Positions 1-6,487 of a stretch of 9,574 nt of DNA are shown piece after piece (the stretch's first letter is position 1; each line of letters opens with the position of its first letter). The DNA lies in NCBI GenBank assembly GCA_018679695.1, contig JAHHKH010000274.1, positions 1-9,574 of the forward strand, in the 5' to 3' direction. Position numbers and translations under genes: made by a program. This DNA is from Maribacter sp. Its GTDB lineage: Bacteria > Bacteroidota > Bacteroidia > Flavobacteriales > Flavobacteriaceae. The notes beneath the pieces are model-generated. The model was not told the DNA's origin, did no database searches, and worked only from the letters and a program-made list of their open reading frames with translations.

Positions 1-384
1 ACCGATAGTCAAAAATATGATGCAGCCTTAAAACCTTATGCCACAAATGTAGGGGCACCGGTTATTCAAGCTACCGATACCCTAGCTTGGAAAAACAGAA
101 GCATCAACAAAATTAACCATAGGATGCAGACCAAATTTTTGGAACTAAAGGTCGAATATGAGAAAATGATGAGGGAGTTTGAAGACAACGAACTCATCCT
201 AAAATCAAACTTTTCATTTGAACCCATTTTGGGAAAGGTTTATCATTTATACCAACGGGATAATGGGGAGAACTTTCTTTCTATAATAGCCCCTGAACAA
301 TGCAGTTTTAAAGCCCTGGGCAGTTTTTATCTGAATGCAGATCAGTTATGGGAAAAAGTAAAGGATGGCTATGGCAAGGGCTAA
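1..384 (+). CDS. DUF2452 domain-containing protein (5' end outside the window)
   Basis: The reading frame is open from base 1, so the N terminus lies upstream and about 127 residues are visible. The visible protein reads like the DUF2452 family common in Flavobacteriia: an early 'KYDAALKPYAT' segment, then 'GAPVI', 'AWKNRSINKINH', a charged helical stretch (LELKVEYEKMMREFE), and the C-terminal signatures 'FEPILGKVYHLY', 'FLSIIAPEQC' and 'GSFYLNADQLWEKV'. It has no visible signal peptide or membrane segment, so it is probably cytosolic. The function of this family is unknown; some entries are loosely called GTP-binding, but I see no P-loop here. The 3' end overlaps the next gene by 14-20 bases, which makes it the first visible member of the photolyase operon. 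An internal ATG at 124 should not be taken as the start, because clear family sequence continues upstream of it. Confidence 0.85.
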   Translation, partial: TDSQKYDAALKPYATNVGAPVIQATDTLAWKNRSINKINHRMQTKFLELKVEYEKMMREFEDNELILKSNFSFEPILGKVYHLYQRDNGENFLSIIAPEQCSFKALGSFYLNADQLWEKVKDGYGKG

Positions 385-661
385 CGCGTTGACCGAAAGG
401 GAACTAGACCGAATTATAGAAATGGCCTGGGAAGATCGCACGCCTTTCGAAGCGATTCTTTTTCAATTTGGTTTGGCTGAAAAGCAAGTAATCAAATTAA
501 TGCGCACCAATCTAAAAACATCGAGTTTTAAACGCTGGAGAAAACGCGTGAACAGTGGAGTGAGCCAAAAACACCTCAAAAAACGACACCCCGATATGGT
601 ACGATTCAAATGCTCAAGGCAAAACGCCATATCCGGAAATAAAATCAGTAAAAGACAATGA
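365..661 (+). CDS. TIGR03643 / DUF2805 family small basic protein
   Basis: This 98-residue (or 96-residue) basic protein matches the TIGR03643/DUF2805 family. Its hallmarks are 'LTERELDRIIEMAWEDRTPFEAI', 'FGLAEKQVIKLMR', 'FKRWRKRV' and a C-terminal 'RFKCSRQNAISGNKISKR'. The helix-turn-helix-like order around residues 25-60 and the many Lys/Arg suggest nucleic-acid contact, but that is inference and the family function is unknown. From general knowledge, the family often occurs beside cryptochrome/photolyase genes, as here. Two in-frame ATGs compete: 365 and 371. AAAGGA at 360-365 sits five bases before the ATG at 371, so 371 may be the true start. The gene overlaps the DUF2452 gene upstream and shares an ATGA with the photolyase downstream (658-661), so its translation is probably coupled to both. 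Confidence 0.85.
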   Translation: MAMARANALTERELDRIIEMAWEDRTPFEAILFQFGLAEKQVIKLMRTNLKTSSFKRWRKRVNSGVSQKHLKKRHPDMVRFKCSRQNAISGNKISKRQ

Positions 662-1776
662 CCGCACTTTTTGAAGATGAAATTAAGCTTTTTCCTATTT
701 CGTATGAGGAAATTTTACAGCGGGTTCGAAAAATCGATCCGATTGCATACGCTTCAACACGTAATTACCTCGACGGAGCGGTTACCTATTTATCGCCCTA
801 TATTTCAAGAGGGGTTATTTCCACAAGATACATCCTGGCTGAAGTTTTAAAACGAGGTTATCAACCCACCAAGATCGAAAAGTTCATCCAAGAATTGGCA
901 TGGCGAGACTACTGGCAACAAATATGGATGACCAAGGGCAATGCCATTAATGCCGATTTAAAAAATAAACAACAACCCGTTTCCAATAACGCGCTACCCA
1001 AAGCCATCAGAGATGGCCAAACGGGCATTGAAGCGATAGATAAAGCCATCAAGGATTTTTATCGGACAGGGTATTTACACAACCACATGCGCATGTACAT
1101 TGCTTCCCTCGCATGTAATTTGGGGCAAAGCCATTGGAAGTTGCCTGCCCAATGGATGTATTACCATCTATTGGATGCAGACTGGGCTAGCAATGCACTA
1201 AGTTGGCAATGGGTTGCCGGTGCCAATAGCAACAAGAAATATGTTGCCGATCAAGATAATATCAACAAGTACTGCCATACCCAACAGCAGCGTACTTTTC
1301 TGGATGTAAGTTATGACGCTCTTCAGGAAATGCCAATTCCTACTGCGTTAATTGATGTAGTCAACCCCCATTTAAAAACACCCCTGCCCGAAAAAAAGCC
1401 CATTCAAGTTGAACATAACAAAGCCACTTGTATTTATAATTTCTATAACCTTGACCCACTTTGGAAAAAGGATATTACTGCCAATAGAATCCTACTTTTA
1501 GAGCCATCGAACTTTGAAAAATATCCTATCTCTCACAAATCGATAGATTTTATGATTGCGCTTTCAAGCAATATTAGTGGTATCCAGATTTATGTTGGTG
1601 AGTTTAATCAACTTATCAGGGAGCATAACTTTGGAGATATATATTACAAGGAACATCCTCTAAATAAGCATTATCAGGGTATCGAAGAACCGAGGGATTG
1701 GATGTTTAAGATAAAAGGCTACTATCCGTCATTTTTTTCTTTCTGGAAAAAGTGTAAAAAAGAGCTTACCTATTGA
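658..1776 (+). CDS. Photolyase-like FAD-binding domain protein lacking the N-terminal antenna domain
   Basis: This 372-residue protein begins directly with the helical FAD-binding domain of photolyases/cryptochromes (residues ~15-220: 'TYLSPYISRGVIS', 'ELAWRDYW', 'GYLHNHMRM', 'WASNALSWQWVAG'). The alpha/beta antenna domain that normally precedes it is absent. Aligned by eye to E. coli photolyase, the lesion-site residues are kept: E79 (E274), W82 (W277), N142 (N341), M146 (M345), W185 (W384). The flavin Asn N179 (N378) and two of the three electron-transfer Trp, W160 (W359) and W183 (W382), are also kept; the W306 position is not Trp. A flavin-dependent, light-driven pyrimidine-dimer lyase activity is therefore plausible. 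Residues ~277-334 (RILLLEPS ... IQIYVGEF ... DIYYKEHP) resemble the second half of a photolyase N-terminal Rossmann domain, now placed C-terminally. The start overlaps the upstream stop (ATGA). The stop at 1774-1776 overlaps the TTG start of the next gene. Confidence 0.9.
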   Translation: MTALFEDEIKLFPISYEEILQRVRKIDPIAYASTRNYLDGAVTYLSPYISRGVISTRYILAEVLKRGYQPTKIEKFIQELAWRDYWQQIWMTKGNAINADLKNKQQPVSNNALPKAIRDGQTGIEAIDKAIKDFYRTGYLHNHMRMYIASLACNLGQSHWKLPAQWMYYHLLDADWASNALSWQWVAGANSNKKYVADQDNINKYCHTQQQRTFLDVSYDALQEMPIPTALIDVVNPHLKTPLPEKKPIQVEHNKATCIYNFYNLDPLWKKDITANRILLLEPSNFEKYPISHKSIDFMIALSSNISGIQIYVGEFNQLIREHNFGDIYYKEHPLNKHYQGIEEPRDWMFKIKGYYPSFFSFWKKCKKELTY

Positions 1777-3230
1777 AAGGGCAATCCATAAATATTGTTT
1801 GGTTAAAACGCGATCTGCGCTCTCAAGATCATGAGCCTTTGTTAAAGGCAGAGCTAGCCGGTATTCCATACCGTATCATCTACTTATTTGAACCTTCAGC
1901 TATTGATCATCCAGATACTAGTACAAGGCATTTACAGTTTACCTATCATGCTATTTTAGCCTTAAACAAGTCACTAGAGCCCTTTAATAGAAGTATCGAT
2001 GTTTTCTATGGAGAAGCGATTCAAATATTTGAATACCTTAAAGAATATTTTGATATAAAAAACCTTTTTAGCTATCGTGAAAGTGGCACTGAAATTACTT
2101 GGCAACGTGATAAAAAAGTCGCCTCATTTTGCAAAAAACATCATATCAATTGGCAAGAATCACAACGTGATGGAATTTTGCGTGGTATTAAAAATAGGAT
2201 TGATTGGAACAAACAATGGCATGCAACGATGCATACACCTATAATTGAAAACAAATATTCAGTTTCAAAAGAAGAATCGATCGAACATCACTTTTCATTG
2301 CCTAAAAAATTAGAACTCCGATTACAGGAATTTCCTGAACTATATCAACCGGCCGGCGAACAGAATGCTTGGCGGTATTTAAAATCATTTACGGCCTATA
2401 GAGGTTTTAACTACCAAAAACACATCTCCAAACCTACCGAAAGCAGAACAGCTTGCAGCCGATTATCCCCTTATTTAGCTTGGGGAAATTTGAGCATTAA
2501 ACAAGCTTATCAATATATCCTCAAACACCCAAACAAAACAAAAAAAAACAGGGCTTTTTCGGCAATGTTAACCAGGCTTAATTGGCATTGTCATTTCATT
2601 CAAAAATTTGAAGTAGAATGCAGTTATGAAACCCAATGTATCAATCGAGGTTACGAGTTACTGTTGCACAAAAAGAACGAAGGCTTCATTGAAGCATGGA
2701 AAACTGGCACAACAGGTTACCCGTTAATCGATGCTTGTATGCGTGCCGTTGAACAAACCGGATGGATCAATTTTCGTATGAGGGCAATGTTGGTTTCGTT
2801 TTTAACGCTCAATCTAGACCAGGATTGGCGTGAGGGCGCTTACCATTTAGCCAGGCAATTTTTGGATTATGAGCCCGGGATTCATTACCCTCAATTTCAA
2901 ATGCAGGCGGGTATAACAGGCATTAACACGGTGCGTTTATACAATCCTGTAAAAAACTCAAAAGAGCACGACCCAAAAGGAATCTTTATAAAAAAATGGA
3001 TTCCAACATTGAAAAATGTCCCAGTATCCCACATTCACGAACCTTGGAAAATGACAGCAATGGAACAAAATTTTTACGGCCTTATCCTCGGAAAAGATTA
3101 TCCACTCCCAATTGTGGACTTGCAGGAAAGTGCACGAATCGCTAGGGATAAAATTTGGCGACATAAGAAGCATCCCGCTGTACAAAAAGAAAAGAAACGC
3201 TTGTTGAATACGCATGTAAATAGCAGATAA
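1773..3230 (+). CDS. Cryptochrome/photolyase family protein, full length with a divergent active site
   Basis: This 485-residue protein has the complete two-domain layout. The N-terminal alpha/beta domain spans ~5-140 ('VWLKRDLRSQDHEPL', 'YLFEPS', 'VFYGEA', 'FSYRESG'). The FAD-binding domain spans ~200-450 ('SRLSPYLAWGNLS', 'EAWKTGTTGYPLIDACMR', 'DWREG'). By eye alignment to E. coli photolyase, most repair-site residues differ: E274 is R268, N341 is F334, M345 is A338, W384 is M377, and the flavin Asn N378 is H371. Of the Trp triad only W352 (W359) remains; W382 is F375 and W306 is H299. The segments 'RLNWHCHFIQKFE', 'DYEPGIHYPQFQMQAG' and 'NPVKNSKEHDP' are typical of a distinct bacterial clade annotated as cryptochrome/photolyase, so this is probably a conserved variant and not decay. 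The start is TTG at 1773, overlapping the previous stop (TTGA); no in-frame ATG lies nearby. The function could be light sensing or repair of another lesion. Confidence 0.9.
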   Translation: MKGQSINIVWLKRDLRSQDHEPLLKAELAGIPYRIIYLFEPSAIDHPDTSTRHLQFTYHAILALNKSLEPFNRSIDVFYGEAIQIFEYLKEYFDIKNLFSYRESGTEITWQRDKKVASFCKKHHINWQESQRDGILRGIKNRIDWNKQWHATMHTPIIENKYSVSKEESIEHHFSLPKKLELRLQEFPELYQPAGEQNAWRYLKSFTAYRGFNYQKHISKPTESRTACSRLSPYLAWGNLSIKQAYQYILKHPNKTKKNRAFSAMLTRLNWHCHFIQKFEVECSYETQCINRGYELLLHKKNEGFIEAWKTGTTGYPLIDACMRAVEQTGWINFRMRAMLVSFLTLNLDQDWREGAYHLARQFLDYEPGIHYPQFQMQAGITGINTVRLYNPVKNSKEHDPKGIFIKKWIPTLKNVPVSHIHEPWKMTAMEQNFYGLILGKDYPLPIVDLQESARIARDKIWRHKKHPAVQKEKKRLLNTHVNSR

Positions 3231-3231
3231 A

Positions 3232-3858
3232 ATGATTTACACTAAAGAGCAAATTGCACAACTCGACCGTATTACCCGATTAAAAATCATTAATTCGGTT
3301 ACAGGAATAAAACCTGCAAACCTTATAGGTACCATAGATGCTAAAGGGCGAACCAATCTGGCTGTATTTAGTTCGGTAGTTCACCTTGGAAGCGATCCGG
3401 CGCTTATTGGCTTTATTTCGAGGCCGCGAACAGCAGATGTTGGCCATACGTATCGGAATATTCAAGAAAGCGGACAGTATACCATTAATCACATTCATCC
3501 GGCATTTGTAAAAAAAGCCCATTATACCTCCGGAAAATTTGATGCCACAACTTCGGAATTTGAGCGTTGTAATCTATCCGAAGAATTCATCAAAGATTTT
3601 AAAGCGCCTTTTGTAAAAGAAAGCACCTTCAAAATAGGAGTAGGTTTTAAAGAAGCTATGGATATTAAACATAATGGCACGTCTTTGGTAATTGGCGAAA
3701 TAGAACATCTTATACTTCCTGATAAGGCAATAGTAGATGATGATATTGATCTAGAGGCTGCAAACGGTATTGGAATTTCAGGATTGAACAGTTATTATTC
3801 TTTGCGAAAAATTCATAAATATCCCTATGTGAGAATCAATGAAGTGCCAGAATTATAG
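3232..3858 (+). CDS. Flavin reductase family protein (FMN-binding split barrel)
   Basis: This 208-residue protein matches the flavin reductase-like / DIM6-NTAB family: 'NLIGTIDAKGRTNLAVFSSVVHLGSDPALIGFI' near the N terminus, 'TYRNIQESGQYTINHI', 'KKAHYTSGKFD', and 'GISGLNSYYSL' near the end. Such proteins bind FMN in a split beta-barrel and many pass electrons from NAD(P)H to free flavin or to a partner flavoprotein. Lying one base after the second photolyase stop and two bases before the DUF2256 gene, it may keep the FAD of the photolyases reduced or act in flavin turnover; that is inference from position only. It has no signal peptide, so it should be cytosolic. The length fits the family and no truncation is seen. 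The ATG at 3232 follows an A-rich run. Confidence 0.88.
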   Translation: MIYTKEQIAQLDRITRLKIINSVTGIKPANLIGTIDAKGRTNLAVFSSVVHLGSDPALIGFISRPRTADVGHTYRNIQESGQYTINHIHPAFVKKAHYTSGKFDATTSEFERCNLSEEFIKDFKAPFVKESTFKIGVGFKEAMDIKHNGTSLVIGEIEHLILPDKAIVDDDIDLEAANGIGISGLNSYYSLRKIHKYPYVRINEVPEL

Positions 3859-3860
3859 AA

Positions 3861-3992
3861 ATGAAAAAACAACACCTTCCGGAAAAAATATGTCCAGCAT
3901 GTCTTCGCCCTTTTTCATGGCGAAAAAAATGGGAACTAAATTGGAGGGAAGTCAAATATTGCAGTGAACGTTGCAGAAAGAATAAGTCCTAG
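3861..3992 (+). CDS. DUF2256 family zinc-ribbon microprotein (43 aa)
   Basis: The frame ATG 3861 to TAG 3990-3992 encodes 43 residues, too short for most gene callers. It contains C11-x2-C14 and C34-x3-C38, a likely zinc knuckle, and the DUF2256 signature between and around them: 'KICPACLRPFSWRKKW', then 'NWREVKYCSERCR'. It starts two bases after the flavin reductase stop, and its TAG abuts the ATG of the third photolyase (TAGATG). It is thus firmly inside the operon and probably translationally coupled to both neighbours. From general knowledge, DUF2256 genes are repeatedly found beside photolyase/cryptochrome genes, but no function is established. The basic, tryptophan-rich middle and zinc ribbon would suit nucleic-acid or protein binding, for example as a photolyase partner; this is inference. 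Confidence 0.9.
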   Translation: MKKQHLPEKICPACLRPFSWRKKWELNWREVKYCSERCRKNKS

Positions 3993-5474
3993 ATGAAAAG
4001 CGTACATCTCATTTTTCCACATCAACTGTTTCAATCATCCCCTCTTTTGGATATGAAATCCTCAGTGTATCTCATTGAGGAGTATCTTTTTTTTAGACAT
4101 TACCCTTTTCATAAACAAAAAATCGCATTTCATAGGGCTACGATGAAGCAGTATGAAGCATTTCTGAAATCACTAAACTTTGAAGTACATTATGTGGAAT
4201 CAACAGAGCGCATTTCAGATATTCGATTACTTATTCCCCATCTCAAGGATCTGGGAATCACTAAGATCCAATATATAGATCCCACCGATAACTGGCTTGA
4301 TTTAAGGATTCAAAAAGCCTGTTTGCAGAACAATATCGAAACAACCGTTTTAGATTCCCCTTTATTTTTAAATTCAAAAGAAGATCTTTCTGAATTTTTC
4401 AGAATGGATAAAAAAAAATACCATCAGACAAGTTTTTATACCGAGGAGCGGAAAAAGCGCAATATACTAATCAACCCAGACGGAAAACCTGTGGGAGGAA
4501 AATGGACGTTTGATAAAGAAAACCGAAAAAAATATCCGGCAAAAAAAACACCCCCTCCCATTCAATTCCCCGATGTGGATGTCCACTATAGTGAAGCGAA
4601 AGACTACGTAGGAAAACATTTTTCAGAACATCTAGGGAGTCTGACCCCACACGCCCTATATCCTACCAATTTCGAAACGACCCGTTCCTGGATGGGGCAG
4701 TTTTTTGAACAGCGATTTGCGGAATTTGGAATTTATGAAGATGCCATTGTTGCTGAAAATTCCATCCTGAATCATAGCGTTTTAACGCCTATGTTGAATG
4801 TGGGACTAATAACCCCACAAGAAATCATCGATACCTGCTTGAATTATGTTAAAGAGAACGATATTCCTATCAACTCAACAGAAGGATTTGTAAGGCAGAT
4901 TATAGGATGGCGGGAGTTTATGCGGGGTATTTATGAGGCGCGTGGAAGTGACGAACGGACCCATAACTTTTGGGGATTCTCGAAAAAAATACCTGCTTCT
5001 TTTTACGATGGTACCACAGGTATCCATCCCGTGGATCAGACCATTAAGAAAGTGTTGGGAACTGGGTATTGCCATCATATTGAACGTCTTATGGTTTTAG
5101 GAAATTTCATGCTACTTTGTGAGTTTGATCCAGATGAAGTTTATCGATGGTTTATGGAGTTATTCATTGATGCCTATGATTGGGTTATGGTGCCCAATGT
5201 TTACGGAATGAGTCAGTTCGCGGATGGTGGACTGATGTCTACCAAACCCTATATAAGTGGCAGCAATTATTTAATGAAAATGAGTAACTATAAAAAAGGG
5301 GCATGGCAAGAAATATGGGATGGTCTTTTTTGGCGATTCATGGATAAACACCGAGACTTTTTCAAACAAAACCCAAGACTTGGCATGCTGGTTAATATGT
5401 TTGATAAAATGCCACAGGAGAAAAAGGGAAATCATTTAAGGAATGCAGAAGTTTTTCTTTCAAAATTAGGGTAA
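3993..5474 (+). CDS. FeS-BCP/DPRP-type cryptochrome/photolyase lacking the FeS-cluster cysteines
   Basis: This 493-residue protein belongs to the deoxyribodipyrimidine photolyase-related group (COG3046 type), whose model members are the (6-4) photolyase PhrB of Agrobacterium and CryB of Rhodobacter. The N-terminal alpha/beta domain (~1-130, 'HLIFPHQLF', 'FHKQKIAFHRATM') is followed by the FAD-binding domain ('GFVRQIIGWREFMRGIY' ~298-314, 'CHHIERLMVLGNF' ~360-372, 'PNVYGMSQFADGG' ~401-413, 'TKPY'). The paired histidines H361-H362 match those needed for (6-4) repair in PhrB. The four cysteines that hold the [4Fe-4S] cluster in PhrB (C350, C438, C441, C454) are all missing. P346 stands at the first, and the loop after 'KMSNY' (residues 433-448) is about ten residues shorter and has no Cys. 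The family chromophores are FAD and, in PhrB, a lumazine antenna. The start ATG directly follows the DUF2256 stop. Repair or signalling remains possible; the cluster should be absent. Confidence 0.88.
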   Translation: MKSVHLIFPHQLFQSSPLLDMKSSVYLIEEYLFFRHYPFHKQKIAFHRATMKQYEAFLKSLNFEVHYVESTERISDIRLLIPHLKDLGITKIQYIDPTDNWLDLRIQKACLQNNIETTVLDSPLFLNSKEDLSEFFRMDKKKYHQTSFYTEERKKRNILINPDGKPVGGKWTFDKENRKKYPAKKTPPPIQFPDVDVHYSEAKDYVGKHFSEHLGSLTPHALYPTNFETTRSWMGQFFEQRFAEFGIYEDAIVAENSILNHSVLTPMLNVGLITPQEIIDTCLNYVKENDIPINSTEGFVRQIIGWREFMRGIYEARGSDERTHNFWGFSKKIPASFYDGTTGIHPVDQTIKKVLGTGYCHHIERLMVLGNFMLLCEFDPDEVYRWFMELFIDAYDWVMVPNVYGMSQFADGGLMSTKPYISGSNYLMKMSNYKKGAWQEIWDGLFWRFMDKHRDFFKQNPRLGMLVNMFDKMPQEKKGNHLRNAEVFLSKLG

Positions 5475-5504
5475 TAGATGAGTTGAAATCATAAATAAAA
5501 AACT

Positions 5505-6035
5505 ATGCAACCAATAAGTTTAATAATTATATTTCTAGCAATTATGCAATCGTACACAATATTCGACTTTCAAAAAAACAGCAATACGGAAAATTGGACC
5601 ATCGTTGATGATGTAGTCATGGGAGGTAGGTCATCAGGAAGATTTTATATAAGTGACGATGGGTACGGTGTCTTTCACGGAAATGTATCCTTGGAAAACA
5701 ATGGGGGATTCTCTTCCTTAAGATATCGCTTTAAAAAGATTTCCACTACACCCTTTACAAAAATTGTACTTCGTGTCAAGGGAGACGGGAAAACCTTTCA
5801 GTTCCGCGTAAAAACCAATTCAACAGATTATTACTCCTATATCAGTTATTTCAATACGTCGAGCGATTGGAAAACCGTCGAGATACCACTAAATGAAATG
5901 TATCCTGCTTTCAGGGGTCGCACCTTGGACATTCCCAATTACTCCAGTGGTGCCGTCGAAGAAATAGCTTTTTTAATCGGAAATAAAAAAGCGGAAACCT
6001 TTAAGCTGGAAATTGATTCTATTTCATTAAAATGA
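5505..6035 (+). CDS. CIA30 family protein
   Basis: This 176-residue protein matches the CIA30 domain (PF08547, named after complex I intermediate-associated protein 30). It shows 'WTIVDDVVMGGRSSGRF' (~31-47), 'GNVSLENNGGFSSLRYRF', 'VLRVKGDGKTFQFRVKT' and 'DWKTVEIPLNEMYPAFRG', which fit a galactose-binding-like beta sandwich. The mitochondrial relative helps assemble complex I; bacterial members have no firm role. The first 13 residues are hydrophobic but carry no basic residue, so a signal peptide or anchor is uncertain. A start at Met14 (5544) would give a plain cytosolic protein, but the A-rich bases before 5505 favour the longer form. It begins 30 bases after the third photolyase and is the last gene of the plus-strand operon. 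Its stop lies 14 bases from the stop of the convergent operon. Confidence 0.85.
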   Translation: MQPISLIIIFLAIMQSYTIFDFQKNSNTENWTIVDDVVMGGRSSGRFYISDDGYGVFHGNVSLENNGGFSSLRYRFKKISTTPFTKIVLRVKGDGKTFQFRVKTNSTDYYSYISYFNTSSDWKTVEIPLNEMYPAFRGRTLDIPNYSSGAVEEIAFLIGNKKAETFKLEIDSISLK

Positions 6036-6049
6036 GGGTGCCTATATAT

Positions 6050-6487
6050 CTAGTTAACAAGTAATTCGCTTGACTTTCCATAGAGATAAAACAAGCTTAT
6101 TACAAATATTATCGTCCACAAAATTGTACGTATCCAATTCTTTCTGACCAAAGCGCTTAACATTTTATGATTCACACTTCCTTTTGTAATAGTAGTATGG
6201 ATGGGTACAAACTGCGAAAAGGTCGATATCCAAACCAACAATACAAGTACGAGAATGGTTAGGGTATAAATTGTAGATGAAACATAAACTTGGAATATTG
6301 ATATAACAAGCTGGGCCAGCATTAATGGCATTACAATACAACCTATTAAAAATGTGTACTTTCGATGCCAGATTATTAGGTTTTCTGTCGGATAATGTAG
6401 GAAGCTTGGGTAGATAATGAGTTGAATCATCCAAATCAACACTACAAGTCCGAAATTTATCAAAAGCCCGATAAAATCAATAATCAT
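6050..6487 (-). CDS. Uncharacterised four-helix membrane protein
   Basis: I do not recognise a named family with certainty. The 145-residue protein has four predicted membrane helices at roughly 5-26, 46-68, 72-94 and 119-137. Polar landmarks lie between them: 'YPSFLHYP' (26-33), 'WHRKY' (40-44), 'VPIHTTITKG' (94-103) and 'KNWIRTILW' (116-124). The histidines H31, H41 and H97 near membrane borders and the 'NWIRT' stretch look like conserved functional positions. I recall similar proteins (with 'TNWIRT' near the end) in flavobacterial photolyase/folE clusters, but this cannot be checked here. Its ATG directly abuts the stop of the glutathione peroxidase gene with no gap, so it is the last gene of the folE operon and should be co-expressed. 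A role in haem, quinone or membrane redox chemistry would be a guess. Confidence 0.8.
   Translation of the reverse strand: MIIDFIGLLINFGLVVLIWMIQLIIYPSFLHYPTENLIIWHRKYTFLIGCIVMPLMLAQLVISIFQVYVSSTIYTLTILVLVLLVWISTFSQFVPIHTTITKGSVNHKMLSALVRKNWIRTILWTIIFVISLFYLYGKSSELLVN

Noticed and set aside
2958..3215. Minus-strand open frame inside the second photolyase gene, and similar antisense frames at 3280-3522 and 4875-5078
   Set aside because: They lie wholly within strongly supported genes on the other strand, and their translations show no recognisable family pattern.
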